Part shown: positions 51,209-59,465 of the stretch, piece by piece | Numbering within the stretch: the first letter of the stretch is position 1 | How the letters are laid out: each line of letters begins with the position of its first letter | Source of the DNA: Candidatus Methanoperedens sp. | GTDB taxonomy: Archaea > Halobacteriota > Methanosarcinia > Methanosarcinales > Methanoperedenaceae | Direction: 5' to 3' | NCBI GenBank assembly: GCA_023249105.1 | Contig: JAHFDG010000014.1 | Span: forward strand, 1-64,000 | Length of the DNA: 64,000 bases | Position numbers and translations under genes: made by a program | Notes under the pieces: generated by a model | Database searches by the model: none | Told to the model about the DNA's origin: nothing | What the model saw: the letters and a program-made list of their open reading frames with translations, nothing else

Positions 51209-51712
51209 TCAGTAAACTGTAACGCTTTTTACTCCTTTTATCCCTGTGAGGGTATTCACAAGTTCCCCGCTCACTTTGCCCTCTGTGATTATCGTGAGTT
51301 TTGGCTCCTCAGTTAAATACGGGTCATCCGAGACCGCCTGCCTGATGGTTATGCCGTGCTCTGCCACAGCAGTCGCCACAGCGCCAAGTAGCCCTTTGCG
51401 GGCTGCGTTATCAGGCGCTATCACTATTACTCCCAGACCGAGCAACGGCGCGACTTCCCTAAGGAATGGCATTGTGCGGACGTTCCTGAATATCTGCAAA
51501 AGCGTCTTCTCCTTTCGTATAGTCTCACACGTAGAATCCACAACACGCCTATCCACAGCAATCTCATTTGCTATCTGGGTGTGCGGTATCTCGATACTCC
51601 CGGAGACAACCCTCCCCTCCTCATTTACCTGGAACCCTCTTTCCAACAGCAGCCGGATGACTTTTTCCTGTGCCGGGTGGTTTTTGAATTTTTCCTGGAT
51701 TATACTCCACAT
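51209..51712 (-). CDS. ACT-domain amino-acid-binding regulator (COG2150-like)
   Basis: A 167-residue protein. The N-terminal 80 residues look like a winged helix (HPAQEKVIRLLLERGFQVNEEG ... IPHTQIANEIAVDRRVVDSTCETI), and the C-terminal 80 residues form an ACT domain (GVIVIAPDNAARKGLLGAVATAVAEHGITIRQAV). Proteins of this kind in methanogens are thought to sense amino acids and control metabolism, by DNA binding or contact with enzymes; the ligand is unknown. Single gene, ATG at 51712. Confidence 0.85.
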   Translation of the reverse strand: MWSIIQEKFKNHPAQEKVIRLLLERGFQVNEEGRVVSGSIEIPHTQIANEIAVDRRVVDSTCETIRKEKTLLQIFRNVRTMPFLREVAPLLGLGVIVIAPDNAARKGLLGAVATAVAEHGITIRQAVSDDPYLTEEPKLTIITEGKVSGELVNTLTGIKGVKSVTVY

Positions 51713-51862
51713 TATTTCTTAATATAGTTGTATTAGATACAAATGTTTTTGTATCAAAAAATAAAAAAGAGTTGAGGCGAAAATCCTTCTCAACCTGCGC
51801 TTTTCTTCACCTTTTGGCATTTGCGTCGGCTTCGGGGTGCATCCACGCCATGCTTCTTTCTC

Positions 51863-52378
51863 TCAGTGACCACCTTCGCCCATTTTGACTTCCTGCATGC
51901 TGGCAGGTGCATCTTTACGCTTCGGTTCGCTTCCTGGCTTGGTATCTTTCTTCTTCACTTTATTAGCGATATCTTTTCCAAGCCTTTTACATTCTTCAAG
52001 ATCCTTTTCAACAGGTTGATATTGAATACGTAATACCGGATCTATAACATCCATGCCAAGCTCACGCATTTTTTCTGCAATCATTATAGGTGCCTCACCG
52101 CTCCATCCATAAGAGCCGAAAGCCGCCCCGATTTTACCCCTGGTGTTCGCTTTTGAGAGGCTGTCAATAAATTTTTCCATAGGGGGCAGCATCTTGTAAT
52201 AGAAAGTCGAGGAGCCAAGCGCAATTGCATCCGCGGATTTTAAGTCTTCTATTTTTGCTTCATGGAAATTTATGGCAACCGCGTCAATATTTCTTGAAAT
52301 GGCACCGTCAACGATTGCATCTGCCATCGCTTTTGTGTTACCCGATGTACTGAGATATACGACTACTAATTTTGGCAT
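51863..52378 (-). CDS. Flavodoxin-like FMN protein with charged tail
   Basis: A 171-residue protein. Residues 1-140 are a flavodoxin domain like the one at 9485 (phosphate loop STSGNTKAMADAIV, then GSSTFYYKMLPPME and GSYGWSGEAP). A Lys/Glu/Pro-rich tail of about 30 residues (KKKDTKPGSEPKRKD) is added at the C-terminus. The ATG at 52378 follows GGGTGTGA; the GTG at 52387 is an alternative. It stands alone, divergent from ruvC, and its partner is unknown. Confidence 0.85.
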   Translation of the reverse strand: MPKLVVVYLSTSGNTKAMADAIVDGAISRNIDAVAINFHEAKIEDLKSADAIALGSSTFYYKMLPPMEKFIDSLSKANTRGKIGAAFGSYGWSGEAPIMIAEKMRELGMDVIDPVLRIQYQPVEKDLEECKRLGKDIANKVKKKDTKPGSEPKRKDAPASMQEVKMGEGGH

Positions 52379-52517
52379 ATTTTTCACACCCGTGTCTATT
52401 TTTATCGAGATTGGAACTTATTTCACACTATCCCTTTCTCATGATAATGTTATAAGTGGTTTCAGATAAAGGTTTCGCAGTCATGTAAAATATAATAATA
52501 TGTTGACAGTATGGAAA

Positions 52518-52540
52518 AAGCACTTAAATGTTAAGCACTT
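52518..52540 (+). promoter_or_regulatory. Direct repeat AAGCACTT before ruvC
   Basis: AAGCACTT occurs at 52518-52525 and 52533-52540, spaced by 15 bases start to start, just before the ruvC ATG at 52551. It may be a binding site in the promoter of the ruv operon. No SOS-type box is recognisable. Confidence 0.3.
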
Positions 52541-52550
52541 TTAAAACAGC

Positions 52551-53021
52551 ATGATTGTTATCGGAATCGACCCCGGGCTTGCGACAGTTGGCTTTGGCGT
52601 CATACGAACCGAGAAAAACAATATAACTCCTGTAAGCTATGGCGTCATAAGGACATCGGCTGAAAAACAATCTCCCCAACGCCTGCTGGAAATCTACACA
52701 GAAGTCAACACGCTTTTTGGAAAATATGTACCTTCAGCTGTGGCTGTAGAAAAACTTTTTTTCAATAAGAATGTCACAAACGCCATGAGTGTCAGCGAAG
52801 CAAGAGGCGTTATAGTCCTGGCTGCAGAGCAAAATCATATACCTGTGTTTGAATATACCCCAAACGAAGTAAAACAGGCAATAACGGGTTCCGGGCGGGC
52901 GGATAAAAAACAGATGCAGGAGATGATTAAGAGGCTGTTGAACTTAGACGAGATACCAAGACCGGATGATGCGGCGGACGGGCTTTCGATTGCTTTATGT
53001 CATATAAATATAATGAGATAA
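52551..53021 (+). CDS. ruvC: Holliday junction resolvase RuvC
   Basis: A 156-residue RuvC: IGIDPGLATVGFGVI at the start with D7, VAVEKLFFNKN with E67, and RPDDAADGLSIALCH with D140 and D143, so the full set of four metal-binding acidic residues is present. It cuts Holliday junctions as a dimer, together with RuvAB. Archaea normally use the unrelated Hjc, so this is a bacterial-type gene. ruvA follows after three bases. Base composition is like the host's, so it is not a recent arrival. Confidence 0.94.
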   Translation: MIVIGIDPGLATVGFGVIRTEKNNITPVSYGVIRTSAEKQSPQRLLEIYTEVNTLFGKYVPSAVAVEKLFFNKNVTNAMSVSEARGVIVLAAEQNHIPVFEYTPNEVKQAITGSGRADKKQMQEMIKRLLNLDEIPRPDDAADGLSIALCHINIMR

Positions 53022-53024
53022 TAG

Positions 53025-53612
53025 ATGATTTCGCATATATATGGTGATATAGCGCAGTGCGGTGAAAGTTTTGTGGTAATCGATGTTGGGGGCATTGGCT
53101 ATCAGGTGAATGTTACAAAACCGGAAGCGTTGGAACTTACCAATAAAAAAGAAAAGGTAAAGCTGTACACTCATCTCAATGTCAGGGAGGATGCGCTCAC
53201 TCTTTACGGGTTCACAAGCCAGGGCAAGCTTGCGATGTTCAGGCTCCTTATCAGCGTGACAAGAATAGGTCCTCAAATCGCAATGAACATATTATCCCAG
53301 ATAAAGATTGAAGAGCTTGCGTCCGCGATATTCCGCGAGGATGAAAAAGTCCTGACCAGTATTTCCGGCGTCGGCACAAAAAATGCCAAAAGGCTGATAC
53401 TTGAACTCAGGGACAAAATGAAAAAGAAAATGGAAGGCTTTGTTTTCACGGGAACAAGCAATATTAATTATGACGCTGTCAGCGCTCTTGTTTCTCTCGG
53501 ATTCGGGCAGCGCGAGGCGCAGGAAGCCGTTAATGCCGTATCCGTGGGTATTAAAGATCATACCGTGGAAACGTTGATCAAATCTGCGCTTTTGAAATTG
53601 AAGGAGAAATGA
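53025..53612 (+). CDS. ruvA: Holliday junction-binding protein RuvA
   Basis: A 195-residue RuvA. The N-terminal OB fold (MISHIYGDIAQCGESFVVIDVGGIGYQVNV, then LYTHLNVREDALTLYGF), two helix-hairpin-helix segments (LISVTRIGPQIAMNIL and LTSISGVGTKNAKRLILELRDKM) and the C-terminal RuvB-binding helices (VSALVSLGFGQREAQEAVNAV) are all present. It forms the tetrameric platform on Holliday junctions. It lies three bases after ruvC. Confidence 0.95.
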   Translation: MISHIYGDIAQCGESFVVIDVGGIGYQVNVTKPEALELTNKKEKVKLYTHLNVREDALTLYGFTSQGKLAMFRLLISVTRIGPQIAMNILSQIKIEELASAIFREDEKVLTSISGVGTKNAKRLILELRDKMKKKMEGFVFTGTSNINYDAVSALVSLGFGQREAQEAVNAVSVGIKDHTVETLIKSALLKLKEK

Positions 53613-53727
53613 TATTTTAGTCATTCATTTACTGATAAAAATAAACATCAAGAAATAAACAAAAAGTATTAATAAGAATAATACTCAATGATAGATTGTT
53701 ATAATTAAGCTGTTTATAGGAGTAATT

Positions 53728-53895
53728 ATGGTTTCGGAATGTAAATCCTGCGGGATGCAACTTGGTGAAGAGCATCCCCAATTGAATGATATGTGTATTG
53801 AATGTTTTGCCGATAGTTGGGGAGAATTAGTTGAAATATCCCCGATGATAAGTCCGCAGACCCTATATAAGATAGAAAACAAAAAAGAAGCATAA
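53728..53895 (+). CDS. Small zinc-ribbon-like protein
   Basis: A 55-residue protein with two CxxC knuckles, ECKSCGMQLG and DMCIECFAD, followed by an acidic helix and a basic end (YKIENKKEA). GGAG lies seven bases before the ATG at 53728. It resembles small zinc-ribbon adaptor proteins. It sits in the AT-rich insert inside the ruv operon, directly before the phosphoribosyltransferase-GNAT gene, and may be its partner. Confidence 0.75.
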   Translation: MVSECKSCGMQLGEEHPQLNDMCIECFADSWGELVEISPMISPQTLYKIENKKEA

Positions 53896-53915
53896 TTCTT
53901 TAAGAGAAGATTTTT

Positions 53916-54842
53916 TTGAGGGAAATCTTTTTTGATGAAAATAGTATAGACAATGGTCTGCGTCAAGCGTACAAAAAAATAGTCAAGGAAGGATTCGATT
54001 CTTACATTGTTTTAGCGATTGGTAATGGGGGGGAACATATCGCTAAAAGACTTGAAAAACATTGGAATTACAAAGATAAAGTGTCATGCGTGTTAAAAAA
54101 TGGGGATGTCCAGATTTTAGACGACTCAAAAATCAAGGGTAACAAAATATTTCTCTGTGATGATACAACGATTACAGGAAAAACATTTCTCAATATTTTT
54201 AAAAAATTGTCAGAGCTTGGGGCAGATGACATAAAATTATTATCCCTGTTAATGCGAAGGAATTCATTTATAGTTCCGAATATATTTATTTTTGAGATTG
54301 AAGCGGATACCAAAGTGTATTTTCCATGGAGCGATTATCCAATTCGGACATATTCAAAGGGAATTGTTCGAAAAATATCATGTGAAGATTGTAAAAAGGA
54401 TTTCAAGTGCGGGGATTCAAACATCGACAAAAATTCCCTTTCAGATTTTTTCAAAAACCAGGAGCATTCATTAGCCAAGGTCTATTTAGTTGAAGACAAA
54501 GGTGAGATATGTTCTATTGTTCAATTTTATGAAAAACCTCTCGATGGTTATAAAGGATTGTTTCTTGACATAATTGCAACTGCGGAAGGGAAAAATGGGA
54601 ACAATTATGCAAGCACATTGTTAAAATTGATCAGCTATTACATGTTTTATCATGAATTCAGCTTCATATACGGTTATGCTTTCGATAATGAGGGGCTTAT
54701 TGGTATGTATAAGAAAAGAGGGTTTGAAGTAATCGGCTCGATACAAGACCCTCACTATGGCACTCTACATAAAATCGTCATAGTTAATGGGACAAAAGAT
54801 ATAAAAGAAAATGTAATTGCTACAATCAGACCCCATATTTAA
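53916..54842 (+). CDS. Phosphoribosyltransferase-like domain fused to GNAT acetyltransferase
   Basis: A 308-residue fusion. Residues about 1-140 have a type I phosphoribosyltransferase fold with the PRPP loop IFLCDDTTITGKTF. Residues about 155-300 look like a GNAT acetyltransferase: FKCGDSNIDKNSLSDFF resembles the F-x-C-G-x-x-x-L-D start of TacT/AtaT-like GNATs, and the core gives GLFLDIIATAEGKNGNNYASTLLKLI and GMYKKRGFEVIG. PRTase-like domains sometimes sense nucleotides, so it may be a nucleotide-gated acetyltransferase or toxin-like protein. The start appears to be TTG at 53916; no suitable ATG exists. AT-rich, inserted between ruvA and ruvB. Confidence 0.7.
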   Translation: MREIFFDENSIDNGLRQAYKKIVKEGFDSYIVLAIGNGGEHIAKRLEKHWNYKDKVSCVLKNGDVQILDDSKIKGNKIFLCDDTTITGKTFLNIFKKLSELGADDIKLLSLLMRRNSFIVPNIFIFEIEADTKVYFPWSDYPIRTYSKGIVRKISCEDCKKDFKCGDSNIDKNSLSDFFKNQEHSLAKVYLVEDKGEICSIVQFYEKPLDGYKGLFLDIIATAEGKNGNNYASTLLKLISYYMFYHEFSFIYGYAFDNEGLIGMYKKRGFEVIGSIQDPHYGTLHKIVIVNGTKDIKENVIATIRPHI

Positions 54843-54896
54843 TGAAGCCTGAAGAAACGAGGTAATTGATTATCAATAATTAATATTAAAATAAGC

Positions 54897-55910
54897 ATGG
54901 AAGAAAAAATAATCTCACAAGAAAGGATTATCGCGCCAATCCTGTTGAACGAAGAAAAACAGGATATAGAGGAACTCACTATCCGCCCGACAAGGCTTTC
55001 CGAATTTATCGGGCAGAAGGCGCTCAAGGATTCGCTAAAGATATTTATCGAAGCTTCTAAAAAAAGGGGCGAGCCACTTGACCATGTCCTGTTTTCAGGA
55101 CCTCCGGGTCTTGGGAAGACAACGCTTGCACACATAATTGCGCACGAGATGGGCTCGGATATAAAAAGCACTTCAGGCCCGGTGCTTGAGAAACCGGGAG
55201 ACCTTGCAGCAATACTGACGACGCTCAAGAAAGGGGACATCCTTTTTATCGATGAGATTCACCGCCTGAATTCTGTTATTGAAGAACTCCTGTATCCAGC
55301 GATGGAGGATTTTGAAATAGATGTCATGATAGGCGAGGGGCCAAGCGCGCGCTCAATAAAACTCACTCTTGAACATTTCACTCTCATAGGCGCCACAACA
55401 AGAGTGGGACTTCTGGGCTCGCCATTCAGGGACAGGTTCGGCTTCACGTCACGGCTTAACCTGTATTCAGTCCCTGAACTTGTGGAAGTGGTATCACGAA
55501 GCGCATCCATCCTGCAAATTCCCATGACGCAGGAGGGTTCACTTGAGATTGCAAGGCGAAGCCGCGGCACCCCCCGCATCGCCAACAGGCTGCTGCGACG
55601 TGTATGGGATTTTGCTCTTGTGAGAGCAGAGGGAAAAATCACGCAGGATGTTGCAGATGCCGCGCTTACCATGCTTGGAATCGACAGGCTTGGCTTGGAT
55701 GAGCTTGACAGGCGCATCCTTACTATAATTTCAGGAGATTTTGGCGGAGGTCCTGTGGGGGTCAAGACAATTGCAATATCGGTGGGCGAAGAGGTCAGGA
55801 CGATTGAGGAAGTTTATGAGCCCTACCTTATCCAGATAGGGTTTATCAAAAGGACTCCGCAGGGACGGGAGACAACGCCTGCGGCAAAGGAACATGTGGG
55901 AATTGGATAG
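54897..55910 (+). CDS. ruvB: Holliday junction branch-migration ATPase RuvB
   Basis: A 337-residue RuvB of full length. It has the N-terminal [11 protein letters not shown] segment, Walker [10 protein letters not shown] (68-76), Walker [10 protein letters not shown] (D119, E120), sensor [11 protein letters not shown], arginine finger region SPFRDRFGF and the C-terminal winged helix ending TPQGRETTP. It drives branch migration on RuvA-bound junctions. It is on the same strand as ruvC and ruvA but separated from them by the 1.3-kb AT-rich insert, which probably carries its own promoter. RuvB is very rare in archaea. Confidence 0.95.
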   Translation: MEEKIISQERIIAPILLNEEKQDIEELTIRPTRLSEFIGQKALKDSLKIFIEASKKRGEPLDHVLFSGPPGLGKTTLAHIIAHEMGSDIKSTSGPVLEKPGDLAAILTTLKKGDILFIDEIHRLNSVIEELLYPAMEDFEIDVMIGEGPSARSIKLTLEHFTLIGATTRVGLLGSPFRDRFGFTSRLNLYSVPELVEVVSRSASILQIPMTQEGSLEIARRSRGTPRIANRLLRRVWDFALVRAEGKITQDVADAALTMLGIDRLGLDELDRRILTIISGDFGGGPVGVKTIAISVGEEVRTIEEVYEPYLIQIGFIKRTPQGRETTPAAKEHVGIG

Positions 55911-55929
55911 AAGAATTGGGAGTAGATAT

Positions 55930-55970
55930 CACCGCAAAGGCGCAGAGTTCGCAAAGATTTAATTTTAATC
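55930..55970 (+). repeat. Dispersed GC-rich intergenic repeat, single unit
   Basis: ACCGCAAAGGCGCAGAG, then TTCGCAAAG, followed by an AATTTTAAT-type tail. This matches the units at 5912-5990. It lies just after ruvB and before the AbrB gene. Confidence 0.55.
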
Positions 55971-55993
55971 CTGCATAGTAAGTGAGGTAAGAT

Positions 55994-56224
55994 ATGCAAT
56001 CTATAACAATGAGCACCAAGGGACGGATGACAATACCAGCCAGCATCAGGAGAAAGTACGGGCTTAAAAAGGGCGTGAAACTGATTATCGAAGATAGTGG
56101 AAGCTATATCAAAATGATACCGAAGACGACCAAACTTACAAAACTTTGTGGTATATTGGAAGGACGCCTTGATTCTAACTCTGTAAGAAAACAAATAGAA
56201 GAGATGCGGAAAGAAGATAGGTAA
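55994..56224 (+). CDS. Orphan AbrB/SpoVT-family DNA-binding protein
   Basis: A 76-residue AbrB-fold protein (SITMSTKGRMTIPASIRRKYGLKKGVKLIIED) with a C-terminal helix (SVRKQIEEMRKEDR) that in VapB proteins binds the toxin. No PIN gene follows: the next gene is on the other strand. So it is either an orphan antitoxin whose partner was lost or a stand-alone transcription regulator. ATG at 55994; GAGGTAAG precedes it. Confidence 0.82.
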   Translation: MQSITMSTKGRMTIPASIRRKYGLKKGVKLIIEDSGSYIKMIPKTTKLTKLCGILEGRLDSNSVRKQIEEMRKEDR

Positions 56225-56253
56225 TCTCCGAGAGTCCGAAATATGTGATGTGT

Positions 56254-57099
56254 TCACGTTTCACCCCGCTTATCGTCTGCTGGTGGCATAATTTTATAAA
56301 CGCTTTGTTTGATGAACCCCATACCTTTATAAAATGGTTTTATCCATTGCGGTTTTTGGCGCAATTTCGAAGAGTATCTTTCGTCTCTATAATGCCGCCA
56401 ATGACCGCGCACTAAAATTCGTGGGGGCAATCGCGGATTTGGCGACTTATTAAATTCGTTGAGGTATTTGATAAAATGAGTCTTGGGTCGAATGTAAACT
56501 TTGGTCGGAAGGATAGATTTGTTTCTTAATCTTCGTTTTTCTTGCTGTTCCTTCGTGGGTTTTATAGTGGTTACATCAATATCGGCATCGTTGTTTTCTA
56601 CTAAATCAACAATATTACAAGCCATTCGACGCATATAAGGCGCGGCTTCTTTTTTTAAATCTATTATCTCTTTAGGTGATTTATCTTGTTCATAATTATC
56701 TATTAAGTGTATTGTGAACCTTATAAAATCTAAAGTGTTCACGTTCAACAATATAGTCTGTATGCCCCACTCTCCTTCTTTCGGGACAATATGAATCAAC
56801 AACCCCTTCATAATATAATCACCGAAACAGCGCAGGTTGGTATTTATCAAAATATTATTAAAAAATAGTGGTCTATAAAATATCTGATTGTCTGTAGATT
56901 CAATTAAACCAACAAGTCTTTCATCTAATTCAACAATTTGTGAATAATCCATTATTTGATTCAGTATTCTTTCACGGTTTGCACTGACCTCCGAATCGGA
57001 TGCTTGTTCAGTAAGATTCAATAACCAAAATTCAAACGGTTTCATTTTACTATATAATTTTTTCTCGTATTCAGTGATTTTTTCAGATTCTTTATTCAT
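56254..57099 (-). CDS. Hypothetical protein with HWRHY-type C-terminal motif
   Basis: A 281-residue protein I cannot assign. The C-terminal third is basic and carries ILVRGHWRHYRDERYSSKLR then WIKPFYKGMG; similar RGHWR...WIxPxxxG ends occur in poorly known proteins of phage and accessory regions. The N-terminal two thirds are mixed helical with no catalytic motif. The ATG at 57099 has GGTGAT upstream. It is somewhat AT-rich and may be an acquired gene. Confidence 0.7.
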   Translation of the reverse strand: MNKESEKITEYEKKLYSKMKPFEFWLLNLTEQASDSEVSANRERILNQIMDYSQIVELDERLVGLIESTDNQIFYRPLFFNNILINTNLRCFGDYIMKGLLIHIVPKEGEWGIQTILLNVNTLDFIRFTIHLIDNYEQDKSPKEIIDLKKEAAPYMRRMACNIVDLVENNDADIDVTTIKPTKEQQEKRRLRNKSILPTKVYIRPKTHFIKYLNEFNKSPNPRLPPRILVRGHWRHYRDERYSSKLRQKPQWIKPFYKGMGFIKQSVYKIMPPADDKRGET

Positions 57100-57194
57100 A
57101 TTCAATCACCCCGTTGCTGTGATGTATTTCCCTGCGTACTCTGCGCCTCATCTTCGGCGCAATCGGTATCTTCACCGAATCCAGCGGGATAATC

Positions 57195-57377
57195 TCACAC
57201 ATCTTCCCGCTTTCGCCGTGCAAACTCCCTGGAAGCCGAATAAGTCGTGTGAAGTCCGCTGATAAAAACCAATCTAACTATAATAGGTAAAAGAAATAAG
57301 ATTAAAGGCAAACAAATCCATATCAAAAATTTTTCATTATCTTTAAAATATTCAGATATTTTTATTAGATTAATCAT
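57195..57377 (-). CDS. Possible small single-TM protein after herA
   Basis: A 60-residue frame with a strong hydrophobic helix at about residues 17-39 and a basic, Arg-rich C-terminus. It begins ten bases after the herA stop codon, so it could be the last gene of that operon. There is no clear ribosome-binding site and no family likeness; the call is uncertain. Confidence 0.4.
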   Translation of the reverse strand: MINLIKISEYFKDNEKFLIWICLPLILFLLPIIVRLVFISGLHTTYSASREFARRKREDV

Positions 57378-57386
57378 AGCTAATGT

Positions 57387-58949
57387 TTACACCCCCACAT
57401 CCATCTCCTCATCCGCCTTCACTTCCGGCGCCTTCTCCTCGTACTTCCTCTGCTCTGCCCACATCGCCGGTGCATCCTTGCTTCTTCCCTTTACATCGCT
57501 CGTCAGCCTCTTCCTTATCCTCACAAGCGTCGGGGTATTTATCGCAACGCCTGAAATTATCGCCTGGCCTTTTGCAAGCGATGGAAGCTCTGCTATCAAA
57601 TCCCTGCTTGCAGACTCAATGCTCTGCGCTATCTGCTGCTGGTCAGTGGGGTTGATTATCCTCATCGTTATCTGCGTCATGCACTGCGATAGGGAATCCG
57701 CATCTAATTTACTCGGGCGCTGGGAAACAAGGCACACGCCAACGCCGAACTTCCTGCCTTCTGAAAGTATGGTCTTGAGGATACCCTTGGATTTAGCCTC
57801 GCCGCTGTGGGGCGCGAACCTGTGCGCCTCCTCGATGACCACGAATACAGGATAGGGAAGAAACTTGTCCACATGGGATTCATTGTAACGGTTGTTCTCA
57901 GTGCCCTCACGCGCATCGAACAGGCGGCGTAGCATGACCGAAGCTATCAACTGCTGGTAGGTGTCCTCGATGCCTGAAACGTCCATGATAGTAAGCTGCC
58001 CGACTTTGAAGTAATCGGCAAGCGGAATGGTCTGGAAATCGTCGAATATGGAGCCGTACAGCTTCCCGAACCGCCACATGATGCCCTCTATCGTGGACTC
58101 ATTCGAGGAATCCCGAAGCGCCTCTATCTCCTGCTTGAGTTCATTGCGGGTGAATTTTTTCTTGCTGTTGTTTTTGAGGTTGTGATATGCAGACCTGAAA
58201 AGCGTCTTCATCTTATCCGACATGGTCCCGTCATCCATTATGCTGATGAAATCGCTTACAAGAAGGTCGCTTATCCTGATTTTTATATTCTCAGGTTTCA
58301 CGGTTTTTACCTTCGGGCGATAAGATGCCGTGATGAACTCCGGGTTGTTCTGGACTTCACCCAGCGTGGAGTATTCGCCGTGCGGGTCGAAAATCAGGAC
58401 TGGAGCCATGTTATAAGGTTTCAGCAATTCCTCGACAAGGACTCCAACGGTGTACGATTTTCCCGCGCCTGTGGAGGCGATAACCGACACATGCTGGCTT
58501 ACAATATCCCGGACAGATAACACAATTTCCGTATCCTCTCCAAAAACATTTCCCATAAAGGCAGAGCCGAGAGCGCCAGCTTTTACTTTGCTTATGTCTT
58601 TAAGGACTTCCACTCCCGCGCGCTCAATTTTAGCGCCGCAGGGGGGATTTGTTCTCGGATTTATGAACTCGCCCATCGCCGCATCAAAATAACCGACAAC
58701 AGCGGCTGAATAAGTGTAGTATTTGAAATCATGCGGGTCAAGACCGTAAAACCCTGAAATCTCATCAGCATCGAGTTCATTATCCAGAAGGAATTCCTGT
58801 GGATATTGGTTCAGTGGCTCGCCATGTTTTACCCTGCAAAGGATTTTTTTACCAGCTTCATGATAGCATGCGAACATACCGGCCGGCAGCCGCTCACTCG
58901 ATATGAAGGTGAACCCTTCATCGTTCGAATAGTTGACAGTTCCGATCAT
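57387..58949 (-). CDS. herA: DNA end-resection helicase/translocase HerA
   Basis: A 520-residue FtsK/HerA-type hexameric ATPase that works with NurA to resect DNA ends after Mre11-Rad50 action. Residues 1-110 are a HAS-barrel-type domain, Walker A ASTGAGKSYT lies at about 158-167, Walker B VFVVIEEAHRF near 375, and the arginine/sensor region QRPSKLDADSLSQC after it. ATG at 58949 overlaps the stop of the preceding gene (ATGA). A longer frame upstream overlaps that gene and is not used. Acidic C-terminus. Confidence 0.93.
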   Translation of the reverse strand: MIGTVNYSNDEGFTFISSERLPAGMFACYHEAGKKILCRVKHGEPLNQYPQEFLLDNELDADEISGFYGLDPHDFKYYTYSAAVVGYFDAAMGEFINPRTNPPCGAKIERAGVEVLKDISKVKAGALGSAFMGNVFGEDTEIVLSVRDIVSQHVSVIASTGAGKSYTVGVLVEELLKPYNMAPVLIFDPHGEYSTLGEVQNNPEFITASYRPKVKTVKPENIKIRISDLLVSDFISIMDDGTMSDKMKTLFRSAYHNLKNNSKKKFTRNELKQEIEALRDSSNESTIEGIMWRFGKLYGSIFDDFQTIPLADYFKVGQLTIMDVSGIEDTYQQLIASVMLRRLFDAREGTENNRYNESHVDKFLPYPVFVVIEEAHRFAPHSGEAKSKGILKTILSEGRKFGVGVCLVSQRPSKLDADSLSQCMTQITMRIINPTDQQQIAQSIESASRDLIAELPSLAKGQAIISGVAINTPTLVRIRKRLTSDVKGRSKDAPAMWAEQRKYEEKAPEVKADEEMDVGV

Positions 58950-59461
58950 GCTTCCCTCTCTATATATTTGCGAACAAGCCTTAACATCGCGCTGCATTCG
59001 GGGAATCCTGCCTCAACCTGGCCAACCATGGAAAGAAGGACGTTTTTTGGAAGTGCATCCCGGCTGGTATGAAAATATGCGACACTTGGCTTGCCGTTCA
59101 TTATGTGGAATTGCTTTAATTCTTCAGTTTTCAAAATATCAATATTATTTTTTACATCAGGCGGTGAGTCGATAGTATATTCCACGCTACCGTTACGTAT
59201 TACCCCAAGCCCGTGAATAATATAATAGCTGCTCCTGAAATCCTCATTAAAAGGAGCGTACTTGGGCTGCATTGCAGGTTCGATATAAGGAATCAGGTCT
59301 TCACGTATCGAATGCGTGATGTTTTTTATGACTCCTACGATTATTCCGTCATCTTTTTTAATTTTAATGAACCTGCCGATGCGTTCTTTTTGGGCATCCG
59401 GCTGTATTTTCACGATATACGTATTCGCATCATCAACCCGGATTATGTCTCCTAATACCAT
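58946..59461 (-). CDS. Conserved protein between nurA and herA, HAS-barrel-like
   Basis: A 171-residue protein starting MVLGDIIRVDDANTYIVKI, with IGRFIKIKKDDGIIVGVIKNI. This beta-rich opening resembles the HAS barrel that begins HerA and F1-ATPase subunits, so it may form a regulatory ring or adaptor in the HerA-NurA complex. It is separated from nurA by four bases and overlaps herA by four, so it is tightly linked in the operon. The function is inferred from these facts; no catalytic motif is seen. Confidence 0.75.
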   Translation of the reverse strand: MVLGDIIRVDDANTYIVKIQPDAQKERIGRFIKIKKDDGIIVGVIKNITHSIREDLIPYIEPAMQPKYAPFNEDFRSSYYIIHGLGVIRNGSVEYTIDSPPDVKNNIDILKTEELKQFHIMNGKPSVAYFHTSRDALPKNVLLSMVGQVEAGFPECSAMLRLVRKYIEREA

Positions 59462-59465
59462 CGTA

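Noticed and set aside
57383-57655. Plus-strand open frame of 90 codons over the herA 3' end
   Set aside because: Composition is Ser/Pro-rich and simply mirrors the herA reading frame; no start signals.
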